NCBI RefSeq assembly: GCF_004114425.1
Contig: NZ_RDQF01000003.1
Coordinates: 62,001-126,000, forward strand
DNA from: Bradyrhizobium vignae
Lineage (GTDB): Bacteria; Pseudomonadota; Alphaproteobacteria; Rhizobiales; Xanthobacteraceae
Length of the DNA stretch: 64,000 nucleotides
Reading direction: 5' to 3'
Part shown: positions 33,918 to 43,039 of the stretch, piece after piece
Layout: every line of letters starts with the position of its first letter
Position numbering within the stretch: position 1 is the stretch's first letter
Notes under the pieces: generated by a model
Database searches by the model: none
The model's input: only the letters and a program-made list of their open reading frames with translations
What the model was told of the DNA's origin: nothing
Made by a program: the position numbers and the translations under genes

Positions 33918-35309
33918 TCAGCGTCCGCCAAGCGTCAAACCCTCGATGCGCACCGTCGGCGCATTGATGCCGTAGCGGAACTCGAGATTGTTCGCCGGCT
34001 GCATCGACTTGAAGATCTCGAACAGATGCCCGGCGATCGTCACTTCGCTGACGGGATAGGTGATCTCGCCGTTCTCGATCCAGAAGCCGGAGGCGCCCCG
34101 GCTGTAATCACCGGTGACGCCGTTGACGCCGGAGCCGATCAGATCGGTGACGTAAAAGCCCTGCTTGATGTCGGCGATCAGCTCGGCGGGCGTTGGCGTG
34201 CCGGGCTCGAGATGCAGGTTGTACGGCCCCGGCGAGGGCGAAGAGGAAACGCCGCGATGGGCGTGGCCGGTCGTGGTGAGGCCGAGCTCGCGTGCGGTGG
34301 CGCAGTCGAGCAGCCAGGTCGTCAGCACGCCCTCGTCGACCAGCGCGAGTCTTTGCACCGCGACGCCTTCGGCGTCGAACGTCTGCGAGCGCAGGCCGCG
34401 CTTGCGCAGCGGATCGTCGACGATGCGGATGTTCTTGGCGAAGAGCTGCTGGCCGAGCTTGTCCTTGAGGAAGCTGGTCTTGCGCGCGATCGAGGCGCCG
34501 TTTATGGCGCCGACGAGATGGCCGACCAGGGAGCCGGCGACGCGCGGATCGAACACCACCGGCACCTTGCAGGTCTCGACCTTGCGCGGATTGTAGCGCG
34601 CCACGGTGCGCTCGCCGGCGGAACGGCCGACGGTTTCCGGCGACAACAGATCGGCGCCGTGTGGCGCCGAGGTGAAGTCGTAGTCGCGCTCCATGCTGGT
34701 GCCTTCGCCCGATATGGCGGTCGCGGAGATGCCCTGGCTGGAACGGAGGTAGGAGCCGTGGAAACCGGTCGAGGTGACGAGCACCATGCCGCCGATGCCG
34801 GCAGACGCCGAAGCGCCGCCGGACTTGCTCACGCCCTTCACGCCGAGCGCGGCAGCTTCGGCCGCGAGCGCGCGGCGCTCGAGCTCGGCCGTCGTGGGCA
34901 CATCGGGATCGAGCAGGTCGAGATCGGGGAAGTCGCGCGCGAGCAACGCAGGATCGGCCAGGCCGACATATTTGTCGTCGGGCGCGACACGCGCCATCGC
35001 CACCGCGCGTTCGGCGAGCTTGGTGACGGCATCGCCGCTGACATCGTTGGTCGAGACCACCGCCTGGCGCCGGCCGACCAGCACGCGCAGGCCGACATCG
35101 TCGCCCTCGGACCGCTCGGATTCCTCGACACGACCGTCGCGCACCTCGACACCCTGCGAGACGCCGCGCACCGCGACCGCGTCGGCCGCATCCGCGCCGG
35201 CGCGCCTGGCCGCCTCGACCAGCCGCTGCGCGAGATCGGAGAGCGCGGACTGATCGAACAAATCGCGATTGGCTGAAGTCGAAAGCGTCGAGCTTGGTGA
35301 AGAGTTCAC
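33918..35309 (-). CDS. pmbA: TldE/PmbA-type metallopeptidase subunit
   Basis: 463 aa of the TldD/PmbA (peptidase U62) family, which processes peptides as a TldD-TldE heterodimer. Segments recognised: GDDVGLRVLVGRRQAVVSTN, the middle STGFHGSYLRSSQGISATAI and VVFDPRVAGSLVGHLVGAIN, and the C-terminal GVNGVTGDYSRGASGFWIEN and NNLEFRYGINAPTVRIEGL. The HExxxH motif of TldD is absent, as expected for the TldE subunit. GTG start with AGGA six bases upstream; an ATG 14 codons earlier is the alternative. Confidence 0.9.
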   Translation of the reverse strand: MNSSPSSTLSTSANRDLFDQSALSDLAQRLVEAARRAGADAADAVAVRGVSQGVEVRDGRVEESERSEGDDVGLRVLVGRRQAVVSTNDVSGDAVTKLAERAVAMARVAPDDKYVGLADPALLARDFPDLDLLDPDVPTTAELERRALAAEAAALGVKGVSKSGGASASAGIGGMVLVTSTGFHGSYLRSSQGISATAISGEGTSMERDYDFTSAPHGADLLSPETVGRSAGERTVARYNPRKVETCKVPVVFDPRVAGSLVGHLVGAINGASIARKTSFLKDKLGQQLFAKNIRIVDDPLRKRGLRSQTFDAEGVAVQRLALVDEGVLTTWLLDCATARELGLTTTGHAHRGVSSSPSPGPYNLHLEPGTPTPAELIADIKQGFYVTDLIGSGVNGVTGDYSRGASGFWIENGEITYPVSEVTIAGHLFEIFKSMQPANNLEFRYGINAPTVRIEGLTLGGR

Positions 35310-35572
35310 GAACGAAATCCTATTGGGGCGGGGTTCGGGACCGGAACCCACAGATGTGCCCTGATAGCGCGGACTTCAAGCATTTTCAGCCCGCAAAAGC
35401 TCAAATTCGCAGCTCTCGCGCAACGTCTCGTCAATCATGCGCGCCAAGGTCTTGTCAATCATGAGGAGCAAGTGACGGTGGGTTAACCAGCCTTTTTAAG
35501 CGGTTTCGGACAGGCGCGCGCTAAGGTCTTCGCATCGACCGGGAACATAATCCCGGCGGGGAGAACGAAGCC

Positions 35573-36091
35573 GTGAGGCGTCAAACAGCAACATGCGGGG
35601 CCAACCCCGCCGGGTCGAGCCGCTCCTTGCGGCTCGACCCTCTTTCCCTTCCGGTCCGCTTCGATGCGCATGATCCGCGCGCCGACGGACATGTCAGGCA
35701 GATCGAGCTTCATCGCGAGCGCGTCGTGCTGCGCCGTGCCGTCCGCGGCATGCAGATGGCGATCAACGTCCGCGTTGCCGACTTCACCGGCGTCGCGTTG
35801 CGCGGCAAGGACGAAGCGCAGACGCTCGTCCTCGTGCATCGCGATCCCTCGCTATCCATTCCGCTGCTGGTCGGCGCCGATGCCGACGAGATCGCGCAAG
35901 CCTGGACAATCTGGAGCGAGATCTTCGCGCTGCCGCAGCTCGACGAGGGTGCCCGCAAGCCCGCGCCGCGCCGCCGCCGCGCCAACGCGATTCGCACCCG
36001 CCGCCCGAAGTTCTTGATGCGGCGCCGCACCGGCATGGCGCGCGAGCTGCCCGTTCATCGGGACGAGCGCGAGATTATTGCGCGGAACTAA
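35573..36091 (+). CDS. DUF6101-type protein, 172 aa
   Basis: GTG start with GGGGAGAA upstream. The central part RIELHRER-like VRQIELHRERVVLRRAVRG, then VLVHRDPSLSIPLLVGADAD and AWTIWSEIFALPQLDE form a compact domain; the C-terminus is very basic (RRRRANAIRTRRPKFLMRRR). It matches what I recall as the DUF6101 family of Bradyrhizobium. The first 20 codons contain a strong hairpin (GGGTCGAGCCGC / GCGGCTCGACCC) followed by TCTTT, which could attenuate expression. Confidence 0.8.
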   Translation: MRRQTATCGANPAGSSRSLRLDPLSLPVRFDAHDPRADGHVRQIELHRERVVLRRAVRGMQMAINVRVADFTGVALRGKDEAQTLVLVHRDPSLSIPLLVGADADEIAQAWTIWSEIFALPQLDEGARKPAPRRRRANAIRTRRPKFLMRRRTGMARELPVHRDEREIIARN

Positions 36092-36098
36092 GCGGCGA

Positions 36099-37031
36099 CT
36101 ACGCTGCCTTCACCGCCGCGTCCGCGAGCAATCCCGCAAACAGCAGCAAGCCGGCATCGCGGTTCGACTTGAACAGGCGCAGGCAGAGTTCAGGATCGTC
36201 AATCCTGAGGCGCACGATCTGTGACGCCAGATGCGCGGTGAAGGCGATCAGCCCGAGCCAGGCCGGCCAGCGCGCATCGCCGGACGCCAGTGCAATGCCG
36301 ATCAGCATCACCGCGAGCCCGTAGAAAAGGACCAGCGCCTGGCGCGTATGCGTGCCGAACAGGCGCGCGGTCGACTTGATGCCGATCAGAGCGTCGTCCT
36401 CGGCGTCCTGATGCGCGTAGATCGTGTCATAGCCGATCACCCACGTAATCGCGCCGGCATAGAGCACGAGCGCGGTGACGTCGATGCGTCCGAAGGTGAC
36501 GGCAAATCCCATCAAGGCGCCCCAGGAGAAGGCAAGCCCGAGCACGGTCTGCGGCCACCAGGTGATGCGCTTCATGAAGGGATAGATCGCGACGATCACG
36601 AGCGAGGCGATGCCGGTCGCAATCGCGAAGCGGTTGAATTGCAGGAGCACCACGAGACCGATCAGCGCCTGTGCAACCATGAAGACCAGCGCCTGCTTCG
36701 TGGTCACCTGCCCCGACGGCAGCGGCCGCGAGCGCGTGCGCTCGACCTTGTCGTCGAGATCGCGGTCGGTGATGTCGTTCCAGGTGCAGCCCGCACCGCG
36801 CATGACGAAAGCGCCGATGAAAAACAGGACGATGGTGAGCGGCAGACCGCGGATATCGTGCGCCATGCCGGCGGCGAGCGCCGCCGACCACCAACATGGC
36901 ATCAAGAGAAGCCAGGAGCCGATCGGACGGTCGAAGCGGGACAGGCGCAAATAGGGTCGCGCCCAGAGCGGCGCGAGCGTATCGACCCAGTTGCCCGTGG
37001 AATCGGCAACGCGGGCGGATGAGTCGCTCAT
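36099..37031 (-). CDS. ubiA: 4-hydroxybenzoate polyprenyltransferase
   Basis: 310 aa, about eight membrane helices. Both Asp-rich motifs for the Mg-prenyl diphosphate are present: NDITDRDLDD (85-94) and YDTIYAHQDAEDD (about 207-219), with RPLPSG after the first. It prenylates 4-hydroxybenzoate for ubiquinone synthesis. The ATG overlaps the stop of the upstream secreted protein gene (ATGA), making a two-gene unit. It converges on the DUF6101 gene. Confidence 0.94.
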   Translation of the reverse strand: MSDSSARVADSTGNWVDTLAPLWARPYLRLSRFDRPIGSWLLLMPCWWSAALAAGMAHDIRGLPLTIVLFFIGAFVMRGAGCTWNDITDRDLDDKVERTRSRPLPSGQVTTKQALVFMVAQALIGLVVLLQFNRFAIATGIASLVIVAIYPFMKRITWWPQTVLGLAFSWGALMGFAVTFGRIDVTALVLYAGAITWVIGYDTIYAHQDAEDDALIGIKSTARLFGTHTRQALVLFYGLAVMLIGIALASGDARWPAWLGLIAFTAHLASQIVRLRIDDPELCLRLFKSNRDAGLLLFAGLLADAAVKAA

Positions 37032-37693
37032 CGGGTCAGGACGTTGCCGTTGAGCGTATCGAAGGTGCTGCCACCCTTCTTGCCGGCATTGGCCTCAGGC
37101 GCCGAGCCCGAACCCAGCACCTCGCTCAGCGAGGGACCTGCCGGACCGCGCGGCTGGTTCTGCATCTGCTGCGCAACGTTGCAGACCTTCGTCGCCATCG
37201 CCTCGGTGTTCTTGTGGCCGTCCTTCATTTGCGCGCCGACCTGCGGCGGGATTCCGCATTTGGCGGCGTGGGTCTCGATGTACTTGATCATCTTGGTCTC
37301 AGCCTGGCTGAAATTGCGGATCAGCTTACAGGCTTCGTCCGGCGGTGCATGACGGTCGCTCGCCGCCTTGATCAGCTTGCCGCGCTTCTCGGCCTCTTCG
37401 CGCAGCGGAATGAAGGCCTTCATGCAGTCCTCGCCGGGACCGGCTTGCGTCGGCGGAGCGGCGCTGAAAGCGCCACCGCCGCCGATCGGCGCGGCGCCGT
37501 TCACGGGAAAGGACGATTGCGGCGCCGTGCCGACGGAAGCGACGGGCGCCGAGCCGTTCACGGGCGGAAACGCCGAACTGCTCGCGGCCTGGTTCGGCAG
37601 CGGTGCCGGGAAGGCGCTTTGCGCATAGGCGCCCGCGGCACCCATGGCGACCATGGCGGCAGTGATCGGAACCATCAGATGACGGATCATCAA
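37028..37693 (-). CDS. Exported hypothetical protein, 221 aa
   Basis: Signal peptide IRHLMVPITAAMVAMGAAGAYAQ, then a Pro/Ala/Ser-rich linker of about 60 residues (PVNGSAPVAS, PVNGAAPIGG), then a helical domain with three cysteines (GEDCMKAFIPLREEAEKRGK, EACKLIRNFSQAETKMIKY, HAAKCGIPPQ, TKVCNVAQQM). A Gly-rich C-terminus follows. Family not recognised. Coupled to ubiA by a four-base overlap, which may be only operonic convenience. Confidence 0.8.
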   Translation of the reverse strand: MMIRHLMVPITAAMVAMGAAGAYAQSAFPAPLPNQAASSSAFPPVNGSAPVASVGTAPQSSFPVNGAAPIGGGGAFSAAPPTQAGPGEDCMKAFIPLREEAEKRGKLIKAASDRHAPPDEACKLIRNFSQAETKMIKYIETHAAKCGIPPQVGAQMKDGHKNTEAMATKVCNVAQQMQNQPRGPAGPSLSEVLGSGSAPEANAGKKGGSTFDTLNGNVLTR

Positions 37694-37901
37694 GGCAGTC
37701 TCTCCGGCAGGAGCTTACGGGGTTCGGCGTCTTCCCAATCGAAGCGCAACCAGCGTGTTCGCGTTTTTACGATTCCCGCCGGCCCTTAACAACCCATCGA
37801 ATAGGGCAAGAGCGCGGCGCGGAGACGCACCAATTCGGCGATATTTACCCCCAAAAGTACTGGTTTCGGTTAAGAACGGCGGCAAATCGGACCCTTGAAC
37901 G

Positions 37902-38657
37902 ATGCCCTCTCACGATTTTCGCGCCCCTCGCCTGTTCGTTGACGCCCCCCTCGCCCAGGACGCCAGGGTGCCGCTCGACCGCGACCAGAGCAATTATCTG
38001 GGCAACGTGCTGCGGCTGGCCGCCGGGGCCGAGGTCCTGGCCTTCAACGGTCGCGATGGCGAGTGGCAGGCCGCCATCGAAGGCCGCAAGCGGCCGGATG
38101 CCCTCGTCATCCTCCAGCAGACGCGGCCCCAGGACCGACTACCCGACCTCACTTACGTGTTCGCCCCGCTCAAGCATGCCCGGCTGGATTACATGGTGCA
38201 GAAGGCCATCGAAATGGGCGCCTCCGCCCTGCAGCCGGTCCTGACCCGGTTCACCCAGGCCTCGCGGGTCAACACCGAGCGGATGCGCGCCAATGTCGTC
38301 GAGGCGGCCGAGCAATGCGGCATCCTCAGCATCGCCGCAGTTGCCGAGCCGATGCCGCTGGAGCGCTTTTTGAGCCAGCGCGTCGCGGGCCGGTTGCTGA
38401 TCTTCTGCGACGAGGCGGCGGAGGTCCAAGACCCCGCTCGGAGCCTGCAAAACGCCCGCGGCGAGGCCGCTCAAGGTATCGACGTGCTGATCGGCCCCGA
38501 AGGCGGCTTCGCCGAGGAGGAGCGTACGCTGCTGCTGCGGCAGCCCAGGACCCTGCGGCTGGCGCTCGGCCCGCGGATCATGCGGGCCGATACGGCTGCT
38601 GTGGCGGCCCTGGCGCTGGTCCAGACGGTGCTGGGTGATTGGGGCAAGCCCACCTGA
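37902..38657 (+). CDS. rsmE: 16S rRNA (uracil1498-N3)-methyltransferase
   Basis: 251 aa SPOUT-class methyltransferase. N-terminal PUA-like part with PRLFVDAPL and NYLGNVLRLAAGAEVLAFNG, then FAPLKHARLDYMVQKAIEMG and TRFTQASRVNTERM, and the trefoil-knot motifs DVLIGPEGGFAEEER and LRLALGPRIMRADTAAVAAL. Divergent from the exported-protein/ubiA pair. Confidence 0.94.
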   Translation: MPSHDFRAPRLFVDAPLAQDARVPLDRDQSNYLGNVLRLAAGAEVLAFNGRDGEWQAAIEGRKRPDALVILQQTRPQDRLPDLTYVFAPLKHARLDYMVQKAIEMGASALQPVLTRFTQASRVNTERMRANVVEAAEQCGILSIAAVAEPMPLERFLSQRVAGRLLIFCDEAAEVQDPARSLQNARGEAAQGIDVLIGPEGGFAEEERTLLLRQPRTLRLALGPRIMRADTAAVAALALVQTVLGDWGKPT

Positions 38658-38789
38658 TCCCGGCTTTGCCCGACCATTAAGCGATTGATCCTTTGGAGGT
38701 CGAAACCGCTGTCGGGCCATGCTAAGGGCTGCGCCAATTCCCGTCTCTCCCTTGGCTACCCGGTTCCACCGGGACGATGGACCCCTGTG

Positions 38790-39941
38790 ATGACCGCGAC
38801 TGCCACCTCAAATGCTGCCGGCTCCGCCGCCTGGGCGGATACGCTGCTCTTGTCGTTCGCGCAGGCCGGCTATGTCAGGGCCGAGCCCGCGATCCTGCAA
38901 CCGGCCGAGCCGTTCCTGGACCTCTCCGGCGAGGACATCCGCAAGAGCCTGTACCTCACCACCGACCTGTCCGGCGATGAGCTCTGCCTGCGCCCGGACC
39001 TGACCATTCCGGTGGCACGCGACTATCTGGCCTCGGGGCGCGCCGGCCAGCCGGCCGGATTCAGCTATCTCGGTCCGGTCTTCCGCTACCGCAGCGGTCA
39101 GGCCAGCGAGTTCCTTCAGGCCGGCATCGAATCATTTGGCCGTCAGGACCGCGCCGCGGCCGATGCCGAGATGCTGTCACTGGCGCTGGAGGCGACCGCC
39201 GCTTTCGGCGTCCGCGATGTCGAGATCCGCACCGGCGACGTCGCGCTGTTCAATGCTCTGCTGGACGCCCTCAACCTCTATCCGGTCTGGCGCCGCCGCC
39301 TGGTGAAGGATTTCAACCGCAAGATCAGCCTGGAGAAGGATCTGGAGCGATTGGCAGCCGCAGCCACCGCGACGCGCAGCGAATATGAGGGCGTGCTGGC
39401 CGCTCTCGCCGGCTCCGACCGCAAGGCGGCGCTCGCCTTCGTCACTGATCTGATGTCGATCGCCGGCACCACCCATGTCGGCGGGCGCACCACGGCCGAG
39501 ATCGCCGACCGCTTCCTCGAGCAATCGACGCTGAAGGGCGGCGCGCTGCCGCGCGAGGCGATCACCGTGCTCAAGCGCTTCCTGTCGATATCAGGCAATC
39601 CCGACGATGCCATCGCCGAGCTGCGCGCGCTCACGCTTGATGCAAAGCTCGATCTCGCCTCGGCGATCGATCAATTCGAGAGCCGGGTCGGCTTCATGGC
39701 CGCGCGCGGCATCGACGTGAAGCAGACGCGCTTCTCGACCGCATTCGGACGCGGGCTCGATTATTACACCGGATTCGAATTCGAGCTGCATCACAGGGGC
39801 AACGGCGCCGAGCCGCTGGTTGCCGGTGGCCGCTATGACAGGCTGATGACCCAGCTCGGCTCGGCCGCGCCGATTCCCGCCGTCGGTTTCTCGGTCTGGG
39901 TGGATGCGCTGAACCGGATCGGCCGCAAGGTGGGAGCTTAA
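38790..39941 (+). CDS. hisZ: ATP phosphoribosyltransferase regulatory subunit
   Basis: 383 aa histidyl-tRNA-synthetase-like protein that makes the HisG enzyme active and histidine-sensitive. LRPDLTIPVARDYLASG and SYLGPVFRYRSGQASEFLQA are class II synthetase motif regions; GRGLDYYTGFEFELHH and AGGRYDRLMTQLG are the later ones. No anticodon-binding domain. The ATG chosen gives MTATATSNAAGSAAWADTLL. Three bases separate its stop from hisG. Confidence 0.94.
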   Translation: MTATATSNAAGSAAWADTLLLSFAQAGYVRAEPAILQPAEPFLDLSGEDIRKSLYLTTDLSGDELCLRPDLTIPVARDYLASGRAGQPAGFSYLGPVFRYRSGQASEFLQAGIESFGRQDRAAADAEMLSLALEATAAFGVRDVEIRTGDVALFNALLDALNLYPVWRRRLVKDFNRKISLEKDLERLAAAATATRSEYEGVLAALAGSDRKAALAFVTDLMSIAGTTHVGGRTTAEIADRFLEQSTLKGGALPREAITVLKRFLSISGNPDDAIAELRALTLDAKLDLASAIDQFESRVGFMAARGIDVKQTRFSTAFGRGLDYYTGFEFELHHRGNGAEPLVAGGRYDRLMTQLGSAAPIPAVGFSVWVDALNRIGRKVGA

Positions 39942-39944
39942 GAC

Positions 39945-40922
39945 ATGAGCGCGCCGTTCGTTCTGGCCGTTCCCTCCAAGGGCCGCCTGCAGGAAAACAC
40001 TGAAGCCTTCTTCGCCCGCGCCGGGCTCAAGCTGTCGAAGGCCGGCGGCGCCCGCGATTATCGCGGCACCATCGCAGGGCTGGACAATGTCGAGATTGCC
40101 TATCTCTCGGCGAGCGAGATCGCCTCGCAGCTGTCGCGCGGCTTTGCGCATCTCGGCGTCACCGGCGAAGACCTGGTGCGCGAGACCATCGCCGATGCCG
40201 ACAAGCGCGTGTCGCTGATCGAAGGGCTCGGCTTCGGCTATGCCGATGTCGTCGTCGCGGTGCCGCAGGCCTGGATCGACGTCCGCACCATGGCCGACCT
40301 CGACGACGTCACCACCGGCTTCCGCGAGCAGCATCACATGCGGATGCGGGTGGCAACCAAGTTCGTCAACCTCACGCGTGCCTTCTTCCAGAGTCAGGGC
40401 ATCACCGATTATCGCATCGTCGAAAGCGCGGGCGCGACCGAAGGCGCGCCGGCCGCTGGCAGCGCCGAGCTGATCGTCGACATCACCACGACCGGCGCGA
40501 CGCTCGCCGCCAACGGCCTGCGGGTGCTCGATGACGGCGTGATCCTGCGCAGCCAGGCCAATCTGGTGGCATCCAAAGAGGCCGACTGGTCGCCGCAAGC
40601 GCGAGAGACGGCGCGTGTCATCCTCGATCACATCGCAGCGCGGGCCCGGGCCAACAAGTACCGCGAGGTCCGCACCCGCTTCCGGCAATGCGACGCCGCC
40701 CTGCTCAGCGAGGCTCACAGCCGATACGGAGTCGAGGCCCCGTTCGGCGGTCCGACTTCGTCAGGCATGCTGACGCTGCACTGCCCGCCCGGGCAGCTCT
40801 ATGCGCTGGCGAGCTACCTGCGCGAGCACGGCGCCGAGACCGTCTCGGTGGTCTCGCTCGACTACGTGTTCGACCGGGAGAACCCGCTATTCGCCAGGCT
40901 CGAGGCGTTCCTGGGGCGGTGA
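39945..40922 (+). CDS. hisG: ATP phosphoribosyltransferase catalytic subunit, extended form
   Basis: 325 aa, first enzyme of histidine synthesis. [20 protein letters not shown], then [29 protein letters not shown] and the PRPP loop [18 protein letters not shown]. HisZ-dependent HisG proteins are usually about 200-230 residues, whereas this one has roughly 100 further C-terminal residues ([20 protein letters not shown] to the end). Directly downstream of hisZ. Confidence 0.94.
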   Translation: MSAPFVLAVPSKGRLQENTEAFFARAGLKLSKAGGARDYRGTIAGLDNVEIAYLSASEIASQLSRGFAHLGVTGEDLVRETIADADKRVSLIEGLGFGYADVVVAVPQAWIDVRTMADLDDVTTGFREQHHMRMRVATKFVNLTRAFFQSQGITDYRIVESAGATEGAPAAGSAELIVDITTTGATLAANGLRVLDDGVILRSQANLVASKEADWSPQARETARVILDHIAARARANKYREVRTRFRQCDAALLSEAHSRYGVEAPFGGPTSSGMLTLHCPPGQLYALASYLREHGAETVSVVSLDYVFDRENPLFARLEAFLGR

Positions 40923-41008
40923 GCCTCGGGTCCGTTCAGCGTAGCGACAGCAAACGGCAGTTACCATATGCGGTTGAGAAGACCTAAACGCCTCTGGAAC
41001 CTTGATCG

Positions 41009-42070
41009 ATGACGCTGGGCTCTGACGTTTCCGGCATGACGACCACCGCAGCTAGCGCCGCAGCGAAGGGGCTGTCGATCGTCATTCCCGTCTACAACGA
41101 GGCGGCCGGCCTCGCCGCCCTGCATCAGCGCATCTGCGATCTCGCCAAGACCTTGCGGCAGCGGTATCGCCTGGCCTGCGAGGTCGTCTATGTCGATGAC
41201 GGCAGCGCGGATGCGACGCTGCCGATCGCCCGGTCGCTGCCGGCCGACGCAATCGACGTCCAGGTGGTGTCCTTGTCGCGCAATTTCGGCAAGGAGGCCG
41301 CGCTGATGGCGGGCCTCGACCATGCCCGGCTCGGCGCCGTCATGTTCATGGATGGCGACGGCCAGCATCCGCCGGCGCTCGTCGAAGAGCTGGTGCGGCA
41401 CTGGATCGATGACGGCTATGACGTCGTCTACACTGCCAAGGCGCATCGCGACAACGAGCCCTTCTTGCGCCGGATCGCCGTGCACGGCTTCTACGCGCTG
41501 ATCAATTGGGGCGCCCGCCAGAAGATCCCGGAGGACGCCGGCGACTTCCGTCTGCTGTCGCCGCGCGCGGTCGCCGCACTCAGGCAGCTGCCCGAGCGCA
41601 ACCGCTTCTTCAAGGGCCTCGCCAGCTGGATCGGCTTCCGCCAGATCCGTGTCGACTACGAGCCTGCGGCGCGCGCCCATGGCATCACCTCCTTCAACGC
41701 CGTAAGCCTGCTCGGCCTCTCGATCGAGGGCCTGACCTCGTTCTCGGTGGCGCCGCTGCGCTTCGCCAGCCTGCTCGGCGTTATTCTCGCCGGAGGTGCC
41801 TTCCTCTTCGGCCTGTCGATCCTCTGGGAGGTATTCACGACCGGCAAGCAGGTCCCCGGCTATCCCTCGCTCGTGGTGGGCCTGATGACGATCGGCGGCG
41901 TGCAGCTCATCATGATCGGCATCGTCGGCGAATATATCGGAAAAATCCTGTCCGAGCTGAAGGCGCGTCCGATCTACTTCGTCGCCGAGCACAGCGCGAA
42001 GCATTTCGAGGCCGGCAAGGCCCAGGACGATTCAAGCCAGGACGCCGCGAGCAGGACGGCAGCCGAATGA
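41009..42070 (+). CDS. Family 2 glycosyltransferase (ArnC/DPM1-like, polyprenyl-phosphate glycosyltransferase)
   Basis: 353 aa. GT-A domain: LSIVIPVYNEAAGLAALHQR, VVYVDDGSADAT, SLSRNFGKEAALMAGLDHA and MDGDGQHPP; two C-terminal membrane helices (LLGVILAGGAFLFGLSILWE and LVVGLMTIGGVQLIMIGIVG) and GEYIGKILSELKARPIYFVA. This is the layout of enzymes charging undecaprenyl/dodecaprenyl phosphate with a sugar. The ATG at 41036 is an alternative. Overlaps the deacetylase gene (ATGA). Confidence 0.9.
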   Translation: MTLGSDVSGMTTTAASAAAKGLSIVIPVYNEAAGLAALHQRICDLAKTLRQRYRLACEVVYVDDGSADATLPIARSLPADAIDVQVVSLSRNFGKEAALMAGLDHARLGAVMFMDGDGQHPPALVEELVRHWIDDGYDVVYTAKAHRDNEPFLRRIAVHGFYALINWGARQKIPEDAGDFRLLSPRAVAALRQLPERNRFFKGLASWIGFRQIRVDYEPAARAHGITSFNAVSLLGLSIEGLTSFSVAPLRFASLLGVILAGGAFLFGLSILWEVFTTGKQVPGYPSLVVGLMTIGGVQLIMIGIVGEYIGKILSELKARPIYFVAEHSAKHFEAGKAQDDSSQDAASRTAAE

Positions 42071-42912
42071 GCACCGCCGCGAGCCCGCGGCGAATCTGGC
42101 TCTGCGCCGACGATTACGGCATCAGCCCGGGCGTCAACCGCGCCATCCGCGACCTGATCGAACGCGGCCGCCTCAACGCCACTTCGGTGATGATGGTGGG
42201 TCCGGCGATCGCGCGCGGCGAAGTCGAGGCGCTGCAGGCTTGTGCAAAGCAGAGCCCGCGCTGCGCGATCGGATTGCATGTGACGCTGTCGGCGCCGTTC
42301 CGGCCGCTCACCATGCACTTCCGCCCGCTCGACGGCGACATGTTCATGCCGTTTCCAAAACTGCTGCGCGCGGGACTTTTGCGGCGGCTCGACCGTGAAT
42401 TCATCCGCAACGAGGTGAAGGCGCAACTGGCCGCCTTCATGGAAGCGTTCGGACGCGCTCCTGATTTTGTCGACGGCCACCAGCATGTGCAGCTCTATCC
42501 GCAGGTGCGCGACGGCTTCGTCGATGCAGTCGCTGAGGCTGCGCCAAACGCCTGGGTGCGCCAGGGCGGCCGCGAGCTGCCGCTGGCGCAGCGGCTCGCC
42601 TCACCGAAAGCCATGGTGCTCGATATCCTCAGCGCGCAATTCCGCCGCCGTGCCGCCAGTGCCGGACTGAGCTTCAATCCCGCCTTCGCCGGCGCCTATG
42701 ATTTCACGCGCGCGGCCGATTTCGGCGCGCTGATGCGGCAATTCCTGGAAGGTCTCCCCGATGGCGGCCTCGTGATGTGCCATCCCGGCTTCGTCGATGA
42801 GGTCCTCGCCGGACTCGATCCCATGACCGACGTGCGTGAACGCGAGCACGCGTATCTGAAGAGCGACGCCTTCGCGCGCCTGCTGGCGGACAGCAACGTG
42901 ACATTGGGATGA
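42067..42912 (+). CDS. ChbG/HpnK-family carbohydrate deacetylase
   Basis: 281 aa. YdjC-fold metal sites: LCADDYGISPGVN (D15, D16), AIGLHVTLSAPF and PDFVDGHQHVQLYP, with the late VMCHPGFVDE. The family removes N-acetyl groups from sugars or sugar-lipids. The start overlaps the glycosyltransferase stop, so the pair probably acts on the same sugar-lipid intermediate: the glycosyltransferase loads the sugar on a polyprenyl carrier and this enzyme deacetylates it (inference by analogy with ArnC/ArnD). Hopanoid modification is an alternative. Confidence 0.88.
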   Translation: MSTAASPRRIWLCADDYGISPGVNRAIRDLIERGRLNATSVMMVGPAIARGEVEALQACAKQSPRCAIGLHVTLSAPFRPLTMHFRPLDGDMFMPFPKLLRAGLLRRLDREFIRNEVKAQLAAFMEAFGRAPDFVDGHQHVQLYPQVRDGFVDAVAEAAPNAWVRQGGRELPLAQRLASPKAMVLDILSAQFRRRAASAGLSFNPAFAGAYDFTRAADFGALMRQFLEGLPDGGLVMCHPGFVDEVLAGLDPMTDVREREHAYLKSDAFARLLADSNVTLG

Positions 42913-43039
42913 AACGGGCGAAAAGCGGGACCAGGCGACAGCTTGTCGCCTACGGAAATTTAATCCGGCCGGCACTGTTGGGGCCATAATGGAACCCTAC
43001 ATCTCCTGCGCGCTTGGTTCTGCGCAGAGGAGACAGATC

